Assembly (NCBI GenBank): GCA_965247125.1
Contig: CBDFGO010000003.1
Coordinates: 1,922,001 to 1,986,000, forward strand
Direction of reading: 5' to 3'
Origin: CALBJU01 sp965247125
Lineage (GTDB): Bacteria; Bacteroidota; Rhodothermia; Rhodothermales; UBA10348
Length of the DNA: 64,000 nucleotides
Shown here: piece after piece, positions 8,134 through 16,596 of the stretch
Layout: the number at the start of each line of letters is the position of its first letter
Numbering within the stretch: the stretch's first letter is position 1
Notes under the pieces: model-generated
What the model was told of the DNA's origin: nothing
Seen by the model: the letters and a program-made list of their open reading frames with translations, nothing else
The model's database searches: none
Translations under genes and position numbers: made by a program

Positions 8134-8571
8134 ATGTCAAAATCATCCCAATTCCAGTTCGACGCTTCACAGAGTGGCTCCCTCAGCGAAGCATGTCGCT
8201 TTTATCCGAATAAGGATTACGATGACGAAAGAGTGATCGCCCTGCGGGTGCTCATTGAACGGATTGTCAAAAAATCAACTCTGCCATTTCGTCAAAAAAT
8301 GGGTCTCTTAATGCACGCTGCGGGCGTGGTTCTACAGGAAGAGATCGAGAACTCAACTATGCCCAGGGATGAGGCAATAAACCTAATCGACGGATTCAGG
8401 ACTGCGACTTCAACCACGCTCACATATGGAGCAGATATCGCATTTCAGACTCGGGATGCTGGACGGGAACGGCGTCGCATTCCAAATAGGGCTCCTCTCG
8501 ACTGTTCACCTGGTACAGCGTCCGCTTCTTCCAACACTTTTGAAGCGGAAGCGACCACAGACCGCGCTTAG
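8134..8571 (+). CDS. Hypothetical protein of the integrative element
   Basis: This frame encodes about 145 residues from the ATG at 8134 (MSKSSQFQF). An earlier in-frame TTG/ATG region at 8074 would add 20 mostly hydrophobic residues and seems less likely. The central part (about residues 25-110) is predicted by eye to be helical, with VIALRVLIERIVKK and KMGLLMHAAGVVLQEEIE, and the C-terminal 35 residues are low in structure. I do not recognise the family. It lies between the excisionase-like gene and a small winged-helix gene on the same strand, so it is likely a cargo or replication accessory gene of the element. Confidence 0.45.
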   Translation: MSKSSQFQFDASQSGSLSEACRFYPNKDYDDERVIALRVLIERIVKKSTLPFRQKMGLLMHAAGVVLQEEIENSTMPRDEAINLIDGFRTATSTTLTYGADIAFQTRDAGRERRRIPNRAPLDCSPGTASASSNTFEAEATTDRA

Positions 8572-8613
8572 ACGCCGAGGCCACCAACAGAGAGAGTAGA
8601 GCCCGCACTATTA

Positions 8614-8883
8614 ATGAATGAACTCCTCCGCTACACACCCGCCCTCAAACATGCCAAGGCCAGCCAACTGGAGGTCGCTACCTGGATGATTATAGCCGTC
8701 GCTCATAGAAATACAGGCCGTTGCGACCTGACGCACGAAGATATGGCATGTCTTTTAGGTGTAGAACGGACCAATCTCAGCAGGGGTATCCGAAATCTGA
8801 ACTCGATTGGCCTACTACCCCAAAGGGGTCAGGTTTTCAAACCAACTCATCGAAGGACTTCGAAGTCTCTACGTCCTATCTGA
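8614..8883 (+). CDS. Small winged-helix DNA-binding protein, possibly truncated
   Basis: This 89-residue protein contains a helix-turn-helix of the winged type (DLTHEDMACLLGVERTNLSRG followed by IRNLNSIGLL), similar to the HTH of plasmid or phage replication initiators. It stops at 8881-8883, only 24 bp before the IS256-family element that begins at 8908. A full-length replication initiator would be much longer. The IS insertion and an associated rearrangement may have removed the rest of this gene or element, but the stop codon lies before the IS, so the truncation is not proven. Confidence 0.4.
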   Translation: MNELLRYTPALKHAKASQLEVATWMIIAVAHRNTGRCDLTHEDMACLLGVERTNLSRGIRNLNSIGLLPQRGQVFKPTHRRTSKSLRPI

Positions 8884-8907
8884 CAGAATTCCGGTAGTTC
8901 TTCTTGG

Positions 8908-10291
8908 GAGTTAACCCCGAAAGTTGTGTACGGGTGAAAAAGGTATAGGCGGCGTATCCTGATGATGATTACGTCATTGTCAATCCGAAGATTGGAGGAT
9001 ACACCGCCCATGAAGACGAATAACGCACACGAGAACGAGAACTACAATAGCACAGAGGATGTGTTGACAGAAGTATTGCGAACAGGGGCCGCAAAGATGC
9101 TGGCCACAGCCGTTGAGGCCGAGGTTGAAGCTTTCTGCCAGCGCTACCAGTTCCTGCGCGACGAAGAGAATCGCCACCGCATCGTTCGCAATGGATATCT
9201 GCCAGAGAGGAAGATTTTGACTGGTATCGGGGAGGTCGCTGTAAAGATGCCCCGCATACGCGACCGTACGGGTCGGGGTGAGGATAGAATCGGTTTCCGC
9301 AGTTCGATACTACCAGCCTACCTCCGCAAGAGCCGCTCGCTTGAGGCTCTCATTCCATGGTTGTACCTGAAGGGAGTTTCAACGGGCGGCTTTGAGGCAG
9401 CGCTCTCGGCCCTTGTTGGTCCTGATGCCCCAGGGCTGACCTCCTCGACGATTGCGCGCCTGAAGACGCTTTGGACAAGGGAGCACGAAGACTGGCAAAA
9501 GCGGAGCCTGAAGGAGAAGCACTACGTCTATTTCTGGGCCGACGGTATTCACGTAAACGTACGCATGGATAAACAGAAACTGTGTCTGCTGGTCGTGATC
9601 GGCGCTACGGCCGATGGAAGGAAGGAGCTTATAGCACTCGAGGACGGCTTTCGCGAGAGCAAGCAGTCGTGGCGAGAGTTGCTCCTGGAGCTGAGGCACC
9701 GCGGGCTGGATCAAGGACCGAAGCTGGCTGTTGCCGATGGAGCCATGGGATTCTGGAGTGCTCTCGCAGAAGTTTATCCCGAGACGCGAGCCGCACGCTG
9801 TTGGGTGCACAAGACAGCAAATGTGCTCAACCGCCTGCCCAAGTCCGTTCAGAAGAAGGCAAAAGGTCACCTCACGCAGATCTATACAGCAGAAACAAAA
9901 AAGCAGGCAGAGAGCGCCCTTCTGTTTTTCATCAAAGCCTACCAGCAAAAGTATCCGAAAGCAGCAGAGATTCTGGTGAAAGACCGAGAAGAACTGCTCG
10001 CTTTTTATGACTTTCCGGCAGAACACTGGATCCATCTTCGGAGCACAAATCCGATCGAATCTACGTTCGCGACCGTGCGCCTCAGGACCGCCAAAACGAG
10101 GGGATGTCTGAGCCGAGAAACAGCTCTTGCAATGGCCTTCCGTCTATGTAAAGAGGCTCAGAAGAAGTGGAGGAAACTGAATGCACCGCACCTATTGCAA
10201 CTTGTAAAAAAAGGAATCAAATTCACCGACGGAATTACATCAGAACGACACGCTGCCTAAACCTTCCATACACAACTTTTGGGCATAGCTC
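8908..10291 (+). mobile_element. IS256-family insertion sequence, copy A (1384 bp, no target duplication)
   Basis: The element runs from GAGTTAACCCCGAAAGTTGT to ACAACTTTTGGGCATAGCTC. Its terminal inverted repeats match at about 21 of 26 positions. The same 1384-bp unit occurs at 25655-27038 and 55143-56526 on the other strand. Unlike those copies, the 9 bp on the left (TCTTCTTGG) and right (CCGACCCAG) do not match, so this copy is not a simple insertion. Recombination with another copy or an IS-adjacent deletion would explain this. Confidence 0.9.
9010..10260 (+). CDS. IS256-family transposase (mutator type)
   Basis: This DDE transposase (Transposase_mut family) moves the IS by a copy-out-paste-in route. 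From the ATG at 9010 it is 416 residues. This start is preferred because GGAGG lies about 11 bp upstream and the sequence MKTNNAHENEN begins there; a start at 8962 would add 16 residues. The catalytic set is visible as Asp in WADGIHVNV, Asp in VADGAMGFW and Glu in NPIESTFATVRLRT, and the family motif CWVHKTANVLNRLP is also present. The protein is identical to that of copy C. Copy B differs by one residue (Gln for Lys in RSLKEKHYV). Confidence 0.93.
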   Translation: MKTNNAHENENYNSTEDVLTEVLRTGAAKMLATAVEAEVEAFCQRYQFLRDEENRHRIVRNGYLPERKILTGIGEVAVKMPRIRDRTGRGEDRIGFRSSILPAYLRKSRSLEALIPWLYLKGVSTGGFEAALSALVGPDAPGLTSSTIARLKTLWTREHEDWQKRSLKEKHYVYFWADGIHVNVRMDKQKLCLLVVIGATADGRKELIALEDGFRESKQSWRELLLELRHRGLDQGPKLAVADGAMGFWSALAEVYPETRAARCWVHKTANVLNRLPKSVQKKAKGHLTQIYTAETKKQAESALLFFIKAYQQKYPKAAEILVKDREELLAFYDFPAEHWIHLRSTNPIESTFATVRLRTAKTRGCLSRETALAMAFRLCKEAQKKWRKLNAPHLLQLVKKGIKFTDGITSERHAA

Positions 10292-10831
10292 CCGACCCAG
10301 GCGGCGGACATTGTATATGCAGGCTCACAGTATCACGCGAAATGATCCGGGCCTCGTAAACTCCTCAGCCTTCTGCTTGGGTCAGGCGGGGGGCTGATAT
10401 AACGGACAGGTTCACTGACAAACAGGACCTAATGCAGCTACAGCCTTCCCCAGAAACCTCAACATAACGAGAGGCGGGAAACCGACTGTTTTCTAGATAC
10501 AATGCATAGAATTGTTGGAGAAGCCAACCTGTTGAACTTACAAATCGGATTTGATTACCTGGTATTCAAACAAGAAGGTCAACAGTTCAGTCACCTTTTC
10601 TTCAGCTTCATCGAGATTAAATTCATAAAGATGTACCCCGCTAACCGGTGTGTGATTTCGCAGTCTGTACAAAATGCGAAACTGAGATTTGCTTCTATAC
10701 TCAGGTGCCGAACTCAGCGCACCAGGACATCTAATTTATTCTGATCGACCAGCCTGGTTGTTTGGGAAGCTGATAAACGTAAAGTATCGTGACTTCCGCT
10801 TAAAGGTCGTGGACTAACTAACCGGGTACTG
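10292..10831. other. Non-coding gap with a degenerate gene remnant
   Basis: These 540 bp between IS copy A and the serine hydrolase gene contain no intact gene. The only coding-like signal is a minus-strand open segment described separately at 10538-10735. The segment next to the IS (10292-10430) shows nothing recognisable. Confidence 0.6.
10538..10735 (-). pseudogene. C-terminal remnant of an unidentified gene
   Basis: A minus-strand segment is open from just after an in-frame TAA near 10740 to a TAA at 10538-10540. It encodes about 60 residues that look like genuine protein (for example FRILYRLRNHTPVSGVHLYE and EEKVTELLTFLFEYQVI), with helix-like periodicity in the second half. There is no start codon, so it is probably the 3' end of a truncated gene. 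I do not recognise the family. Confidence 0.25.
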
Positions 10832-12658
10832 CTATAACTTATCGAAACGTATATTTTTAGTCGACCCTACACTTAGCGCAAATCCTGAGACTGCGTTTTG
10901 CTGGTTTCGCGTGAATGTCAGCGAACTGACATCACCAGCGACAACAAAAACGAAAAAATCGGCAGACACGGGTGTTAATAAATCGCCGTTCGCTGCTTGA
11001 TACGATGTCAATCCTCTCTCACTACTGATTAGGGTCGATGCGTTGCTGGCTATCAAGCGGATTTCTCCATCCGTAATGCTCAACGAATACGTTGCTCCCG
11101 GTAACTCATCGCTGTTGTTGCTGTACTCGCCCGTGTACTCAGCCAATTGGTCCAATGTGAGCGTCTCGACTGCGTCAAACGTCCCTGCTCCAGCTATCCT
11201 TGCCGCTGGTGTTCCTGCACCACTTTCTTGCAGCTTCATTGGACCGCCTACAATTTGTTGCGTAAAGCGGAAATAGGCAGCGCGTTCGACCGGCGCTACC
11301 GCAAGCCTGAAACTATTCTGGCCAAGAGGCAAAAGCTCAAAGTTCCGACCGTCAAAATTTGGCTCTACCGTCAGCTTGACATCAGCCATAAAGAATCTGC
11401 GGACTTGTTCGGCGACAGGATCAAAGTAGAGCCCCGTCAGGGCAGCTAACTCTTCCTCTGGAACATTGACGATGACGGGCGTCTCCTCAACGGCTTCTTC
11501 AACTAGGTCCTCATCTTGCTCGAATTGATCTGCCAGGAAAATGTCAGCCACTTGGTTAGCTAATCTACGCGGATTAATGGTGTCGAGGTTACAAAGACAG
11601 TAAATGGAAAAATTCTGCCCCAGGTAGCGATCCATTCTAAGCTTGAAACCCCACCCCGTCCCCCCATGACCACTTCTTTTCAATCCTTTGTACTCTGAGA
11701 ATCTGGTACCGAATGCGTAGGTTACTATTTCACCGTTGTTGAGAACGCTTCCTGATAGAAAGTCCTTGATCAAATCCGGCCCGCCACCCAGCTTATTGTC
11801 GTTGAAGTTTTGATCCCAAAGGAAAAGGTCTTCAACCGTGGTAAAGAGGGCGGTATGACCCACTCCTTCGCCGATGGATATCGCAACTGAATATCTCCCG
11901 TCTCTTGTGAGATAACCGTTTACTCTATTCTTGATCACCATGGTTTGGTCATCATGAAAATGAGTGTTACGCATACCAAGCGGCTTGAAAATGTTTTCCT
12001 CAGCATATTCGCGCAAAGACGTGCCACTGACTCTTTTAACGATAAATCCCAGGAGTAAATATCCAGTATTGAGGTAGTCAAATTCTTCCCCTGCCTTGTT
12101 ACTGGGCTCTTTCTGTCGCGCTAACAATGCAAGGAAATCATCTGGTGTCAGGTGGACCTTATGGCTGTCCATCCCGAGAAGTTCAGCCAACATAAGACCC
12201 GAGCGAAGACCGCTGGTGTGATGAATGAGATGCCTGATTGTAACAGGGCTCTCATACCGGGGAATTTCCGGCAGATATTCCTGAATCTCATCATCCAAAG
12301 AGAGTTTCCCTTGCTTAGAGAGAAGCAAGATGCTCATGGCTGTGAATTGCTTGGAAATAGAGGCCATGTCGAAGACTGATTCCGGGAAAATCGGGATGTC
12401 ATAATCCAGATTTGCCATGCCATAGCCGCGCTTATAAATCAACTGGCCGTCTTTGATGATGCCTAACGCGCATCCCGGCGAGCCTGGTTTATTCCACTGA
12501 GCAAATATTTCGTCCACTTTGGCAAAAACTGAGTCGGCAGGAAATGATGCGGCTTTGGCCGTTGTTTGCACTTGCCCGAAAACGGCCGGGACACCGAAGA
12601 AGAGAGATGCAACGAGAGTTGGTAGAAACAAAAAAGTGGAGGACACAAGTTTGTTCAT
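10832..12658 (-). CDS. Secreted serine hydrolase of the beta-lactamase (class C/PBP4*) family
   Basis: This 608-residue protein starts at the ATG at 12658 with a signal peptide (MNKLVSSTFLFLPTLVASLF, ending near AVFGQ). A beta-lactamase-fold domain follows, with the SxxK motif at Ser100-Lys103 (ASISKQF), the YxN element in FDYLNTGYLL and HHTSG between them. The region after about residue 420 is the beta-rich C-terminal extension common in Bacteroidota members. These proteins act in the periplasm or at the surface on peptides or peptidoglycan fragments, and few are true lactamases. A start at 12760 would add 34 residues without signal-peptide character. It sits between two IS elements but is intact. 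Confidence 0.82.
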   Translation of the reverse strand: MNKLVSSTFLFLPTLVASLFFGVPAVFGQVQTTAKAASFPADSVFAKVDEIFAQWNKPGSPGCALGIIKDGQLIYKRGYGMANLDYDIPIFPESVFDMASISKQFTAMSILLLSKQGKLSLDDEIQEYLPEIPRYESPVTIRHLIHHTSGLRSGLMLAELLGMDSHKVHLTPDDFLALLARQKEPSNKAGEEFDYLNTGYLLLGFIVKRVSGTSLREYAEENIFKPLGMRNTHFHDDQTMVIKNRVNGYLTRDGRYSVAISIGEGVGHTALFTTVEDLFLWDQNFNDNKLGGGPDLIKDFLSGSVLNNGEIVTYAFGTRFSEYKGLKRSGHGGTGWGFKLRMDRYLGQNFSIYCLCNLDTINPRRLANQVADIFLADQFEQDEDLVEEAVEETPVIVNVPEEELAALTGLYFDPVAEQVRRFFMADVKLTVEPNFDGRNFELLPLGQNSFRLAVAPVERAAYFRFTQQIVGGPMKLQESGAGTPAARIAGAGTFDAVETLTLDQLAEYTGEYSNNSDELPGATYSLSITDGEIRLIASNASTLISSERGLTSYQAANGDLLTPVSADFFVFVVAGDVSSLTFTRNQQNAVSGFALSVGSTKNIRFDKL

Positions 12659-12970
12659 CACGGTTACCTCAATAGTCACTTGAGTATGGCAATCTAACAC
12701 GGTTTCCACGAATCGACACGAGGCCGAATAAGGCCACTCGATCCGTTGTGGTTCAACCAAAGTGTAACAGCCACAATCGCTTATCGCAATGCGTACAGCT
12801 ACTTATGCTTAATTCCCGGTGCGTTTTGATGATCACCCGAATGTAGGATTCCCCCTGAAGTCTCGGCATTTTGTTTACAGAGTCGTCTCTTGTCGGGTTT
12901 TCGACAGACTTCATCTGAGCAAGTTGGACGCAAGACGAGTTTCGCTCTCTGTACAATAATGGGCATGAAA
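12659..12970. other. Upstream region of the serine hydrolase gene up to the IS3 end
   Basis: These 312 bp hold no recognisable gene. They should contain the minus-strand promoter of the serine hydrolase gene, but no clear promoter motif or repeat was found. The segment ends at the left inverted repeat of the IS3-family element at 12971. Confidence 0.5.
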
Positions 12971-13020
12971 TGAACCGCCCCGGGTTTGCCGGAGACTCCA
13001 AAGTTTGAGAACTTGGAGTT

Positions 13021-13341
13021 ATGAAAAAAGGAAAGAGATACGCACCTGAAGTCAGGGAGCGAGCAGTACGCATGGTGTTGGAGCACGAACGCGAGTATTC
13101 ATCACAATGGGCAGCCATCGAATCGATTGCTGAGAAGATCGGTTGTACGAAGGAGACGCTTCGCCGCTGGGTTCGACAGAGCGAACACGATACGGGTCGC
13201 AGGCCTGGGCTGACGACGGTGGAGAAGGATCGCATCAAAGTGCTTGAACGTGAGGTCAAGGAGCTTCGTCAGACGAATGAGATCCTACGCAAGGCATCGG
13301 CGTATTTTGCACAGGCGGAGCTCGGCCGCCGACCCAAATAA
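13021..13341 (+). CDS. IS3-family transposase OrfA
   Basis: This 106-residue protein binds the IS ends through an N-terminal helix-turn-helix (YAPEVRERAVRMVLEHE and ETLRRWVRQSE). It ends with a leucine-zipper-like coiled coil (IKVLEREVKELRQTNEILRK) used for oligomerisation with OrfB. Its TAA overlaps the orfB ATG as TAATG at 13339-13343. The length and position are typical for IS3 OrfA. Confidence 0.88.
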   Translation: MKKGKRYAPEVRERAVRMVLEHEREYSSQWAAIESIAEKIGCTKETLRRWVRQSEHDTGRRPGLTTVEKDRIKVLEREVKELRQTNEILRKASAYFAQAELGRRPK

Positions 13342-13761
13342 TGGTGACTTTCATCGACGATCATCGCAGTGTTTACGGAGTCGAGCCGATCTGCAGAGTA
13401 TTGCCGATTGCTCCGTCGACCTACTATGCCTGCAAAATCCTGCAGGTTGATCCTGAACGCCGATCTGCCCGGGCAAAGAATGATGAGTACCTGAGCGTAG
13501 AAATCCGTCGAGTCTGGGAAGAAAACTTCCAGGTCTACGGGGTTCGCAAGGTGTGGCGTCAACTGGGCCGCGAAGGCCTCGAGGTGGCACGCTGCACCGT
13601 GGAGCGTCTCATGCGCGATATGGGCCTTCACGGCGTCGTACGGGGCAAAAAGCATAGAACAACGATTCCTGATGAGCAGGCTGCTCGTCCGCTGGATCTG
13701 GTCGAGCGAGACTTTAAGGCAGGTGAGCCAAACCGGCTGTGGGTCTCGGATCTGACCTATG
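13341..13761 (+). pseudogene. IS3-family transposase OrfB, 5' exon (interrupted by group II intron)
   Basis: This part encodes the first 140 residues of OrfB: the HTH_21-like region (NFQVYGVRKVWRQLGREGLE and CTVERLMRDMGL) and the first catalytic aspartate in LWVSDLTY. The reading frame stops being transposase-like after GACCTATG, where the intron begins (GTGTGCCC). Joining 13761 to 16049 gives ACC TAT GTA GCC ACC TGG, which restores the family sequence TYVATWRGF and a 304-residue OrfB. If the intron splices, this is a functional gene in two exons rather than a pseudogene. Confidence 0.85.
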
Positions 13762-14431
13762 GTGTGCCCAAGCTTTGTCAACCATCCGGGTACGGCTGAC
13801 AAAGCACAGCATGTCTGGAATGTACTCTGATTCCGGGATTGGAGTGACCGCTCCCCGTTGCGGGGGAGCGAGAGCCTAAGCGGCGGTGAGTTGCCGAGCA
13901 CTGGCAACGTGACGCAGCCCGTGGAAAATGGGGCTTGAGGCGAAACCGTTACGCCAAGATGAGTCTCTAGGCTGACTATGGGAAGGTTGAGGAACACGAA
14001 CCGATTAACCCGCATCTGTGGGCTGAAATGTCGCCCTCACCTACACGGTTTAATAGGTGGGAAACGGATAGAGCAGGTAATCAAAATGTGCCATGCTCTC
14101 GAATCCGAACTGTACATGTAGGTCGGTTCCGGAGGGCCCTACAGAAGTGCGTAACTAAACTGCGGGGATCTGTTTCGACTTGTGAAAAGCAAGGTTAAAG
14201 ACTGCGATCGGCAGCCTAACCCATAGAAAGAGTCCAGCATGTGAACTGGGGAAGGCTTTTCTGGATGCCAAGGGAGTGCGCTCCCCGATGCCAGAGAGGT
14301 TGGCGGAGTTCCTGTAGTAGTCTGAGGCGGGGAAAGCCTGCCACATGTGCCGAGAAATCTGCACACGGCGAAGGGGAACAGTTTAGGATGTTTGTCTGAA
14401 CGACTAACTGACCTTAGAGAGGTGAAGACCT

Positions 14432-15958
14432 TTGATAATCAGCGAAATGCAGGGCAAACTGGCAACATGGTCAACGGCGGACGAAAGCCGCCGCTTTGAC
14501 CGACTCTTGAGAATAATTGCTAACAGATCTTGGCTTCGTGAAGCCGCCCGTATCACACTGTCTTCGAAAGGAGCCAGAACGGCGGGAGTAGATGGAATAA
14601 CGGGAGTGATGATGATGGCTGGGCTGGATGCTCAGCTGATGTCACTGCGCGAAGAGTTGCTGGCTGGAACGTACGAGCCACAACCAGCGCGGCGCATCTA
14701 TATTCCAAAAGCAAACGGCAAACTGAGGCCTCTAGGTATACCAACGCTTCGAGACCGGATTCTGCAACGCGCTATGCTTATGGTGATGGATCCCATCTGG
14801 GAGAGCGATTTTCATCGACTATCCTACGGATTCCGCATCGGGCGTAGCGTTCATCATGCCATTAGAACCGTGAAGTTTCAAGTGCAAGACGGCTCTGTCG
14901 CCAAAGGACGCTGGGTGATAGAGGGCGATCTTGCCAGTTACTTCGACACGGTTCACCATAAGGTGTTGATGAAAAGTGTGCGCAAGCGCATCTGTGACAA
15001 GCGTTTCCTGACAGTTCTCTGGCAAATCATGAAGGCAGGCCATATTGATAAGGGCCTGTTCTGCGCCGCGAGCGAAGGCGTCCCCCAAGGGGGCGTTCTC
15101 TCTCCATTACTATCAAATATCGTACTCAACGAATTTGATCAGTGGATGGACAAAGAGTACCTGAACTCAAAAGCACGAGGTGATCGCTGGAGCTTCAATG
15201 ACACAATCAAACGAAAACGTCCGATAGCCATTCGAGAAGACCGGCGCTGGAAGGCTGCGGTCTCCTACTGCCGGTTTGCGGATGATTTTGTCGTGATTGT
15301 AAAAGGAAACAAGTCACAGGCAGAAGCGATCCGCGAACGGTGCCGATGCTTCTTGGAAGGCACGCTGAAGTTGAAGCTCAATATGGAGAAAACCCGTATT
15401 ACGCATATCAACGAGGGCATTGTCTTTCTTGGACATCGAATCATTCGCAAACGAGGTCCGCGTGGTACGATGCGTCCCGTGACCACGATACCGAGGGAGA
15501 AGTTCAGAAACTTCTCGTGCGAACTTGTCAAAGAACTGAGCGGCAATTACAGCGTGAATACAATTGACATGATAGAGCGTCTGAACCGCAAAATAGCGGG
15601 ATGGACGGCCTTTTATCAATACACGGACTATACGGCGCGGTATTACATGAGAATAGATTCCGTCCTGTTCTGGAAACTGGGTCACTGGCTTGCCCGCAAA
15701 TACAAGACGTCAATCAAGTCGCTTATGCGACAGTGGTTCAGGCGTCCTGTAGAGGGCCAGGCCAAAACGTGGCTTCTGTTTGGTCATAACGGACGAGATC
15801 GACACCGTGGAATATCGCTCAGACGTATGGTTGGTAGTCGCAAATGTCAGTTCAGATGGCGCAATCCAGCTGGGAATCCCTACATCGTTGGGAATCTTGG
15901 CGAGAGCGTTGTCACCTCGCGATATAGAGACGTTGCCATGGCCATGGGTCATGCCTGA
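14432..15958 (+). CDS. ltrA: Group II intron reverse transcriptase/maturase (no HNH domain)
   Basis: This 508-residue protein binds the intron RNA, helps it splice and copies it into DNA at a new site. Reverse-transcriptase motifs are in order: RRIYIPKANGKLRPLGIPTL, then the RT core with GDLASYFDTV, SEGVPQGGVLSPLLSN and the catalytic box RFADDFVV (FADD instead of the common YADD), then FLGHRI. The maturase X domain follows (LNRKIAGWTAFYQYTDYTAR). The C-terminal tail has no CxxC zinc pairs or HNH motif, so endonuclease activity is probably absent, as in several bacterial intron classes. The first codon of the open frame is TTG at 14432 after AGAGAGG; an ATG at 14447 is the alternative start. 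Confidence 0.92.
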   Translation: MIISEMQGKLATWSTADESRRFDRLLRIIANRSWLREAARITLSSKGARTAGVDGITGVMMMAGLDAQLMSLREELLAGTYEPQPARRIYIPKANGKLRPLGIPTLRDRILQRAMLMVMDPIWESDFHRLSYGFRIGRSVHHAIRTVKFQVQDGSVAKGRWVIEGDLASYFDTVHHKVLMKSVRKRICDKRFLTVLWQIMKAGHIDKGLFCAASEGVPQGGVLSPLLSNIVLNEFDQWMDKEYLNSKARGDRWSFNDTIKRKRPIAIREDRRWKAAVSYCRFADDFVVIVKGNKSQAEAIRERCRCFLEGTLKLKLNMEKTRITHINEGIVFLGHRIIRKRGPRGTMRPVTTIPREKFRNFSCELVKELSGNYSVNTIDMIERLNRKIAGWTAFYQYTDYTARYYMRIDSVLFWKLGHWLARKYKTSIKSLMRQWFRRPVEGQAKTWLLFGHNGRDRHRGISLRRMVGSRKCQFRWRNPAGNPYIVGNLGESVVTSRYRDVAMAMGHA

Positions 15959-15963
15959 ATGGA

Positions 15964-16048
15964 GAGCCGTATGCGCTGAGAGGTGCACGTACGGTTCGGA
16001 GAGGAGAGACAGGGAAATAGTTCGACTACGCCCTGTCTCTTACTCTAC
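15964..16048 (+). ncRNA. Group II intron domains V and VI
   Basis: Domain V is the 34-nt hairpin at 15964-15997, starting GAGCCGTATG and ending GTACGGTTC, with the AGC catalytic triad in its first strand. Domain VI is the following hairpin with arms GAGACAGGG and CCCTGTCTC. An A seven bases from the intron end (16042) is a good candidate for the branch point. It lies just after the maturase stop codon. Confidence 0.85.
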
Positions 16049-16542
16049 TAGCCACCTGGAGAGGATTCGTTTACATCGCCTTCGTCATCGATGTCTTCAG
16101 TCGCCGGATTTTAGGCTGGCGCGTATCAAACTCGCTCAGAAGCGATCTGGCGCTCGATGCCCTGGAGCAGGCCCTTTGGGAGCGGGATCAAGAGCAGCAC
16201 GAGCAGTTGGTTCACCACAGCGATCGGGGCGTGCAGTATCTCTCGATCCGCTACACAGAGCGACTGGCAGAAGCTGGCATAGAGCCCTCGGTGGGAAGCC
16301 GAGGGGACTCCTATGACAACGCACTGGCCGAGACGATCATCGGTCTCTACAAGACAGAACTGATCAACAAAAAGGGGCCGTGGAAAAGCCTTGAACAGGT
16401 CGAACTGGCGACGCTCGCATGGGTGTGGTGGTTCAATCAAAAACGGCTTCTCGAACCCATCGGTTATATTCCACCGGCGGAGTTTGAAGAAGCCTTTCAC
16501 AGACGCAAACAGAGTCACGCTCTCGATGCGTCACTCACATAA
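16049..16542 (+). pseudogene. IS3-family transposase OrfB, 3' exon
   Basis: This is the second exon of OrfB. It continues the rve integrase core with VATWRGFVYIAFVIDVFSRR, carries the second catalytic Asp in HHSDRGVQY and the Glu in NALAETIIGLYK, and ends with the normal C-terminus. The 494 nt here plus 421 nt of the first exon make 915 nt (304 codons and a stop). Inside the intact chromosome the exon has no start of its own apart from an internal GTG around 16207, so it depends on splicing. Confidence 0.85.
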
Positions 16543-16596
16543 ATAAGTCTCCGATATTCCCGGGGCGGTTCACTTAGGTGGAATCTTGCGGATTGA

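Larger units (their letters stand above)
13762..16048 (+). mobile_element. Group II intron with its own reverse transcriptase/maturase
   Basis: The 2287-bp intron starts GTGTGCCC and ends CTAC (an AY end). About 670 nt of structured, non-coding sequence (domains I-IV) precede the intron protein at 14432-15958. Domain V and domain VI follow at 15964-16048. The boundaries are fixed by the host gene: removing exactly these bases makes the IS3 orfB continuous and in frame. The insertion lies just after the codons for the first catalytic Asp motif of the transposase. I did not resolve the exon-binding sites EBS1/EBS2. Confidence 0.88.
12971..16572 (+). mobile_element. IS3-family insertion sequence carrying a nested group II intron
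   Basis: The ends begin TGAACCGCCCCGGG on both sides (left end 12971; right end 16572 read on the minus strand), and further in both carry GGAGACT. The element holds overlapping orfA and orfB. A 2287-bp group II intron (13762-16048) splits orfB, so without the intron the IS would be about 1315 bp, a normal IS3 size. The 3 bp outside the two ends (AAA and CTT) do not match, so no target duplication is visible. A second IS3-family element starts within about 2 bp of its right end. Confidence 0.85.

Noticed and set aside
9379..10035. Long minus-strand open frame (218 codons) inside IS256 copy A, repeated in copies B and C
   Set aside because: It is antisense to the transposase, has no family character and no ribosome binding site. 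It recurs only because the IS is repeated.
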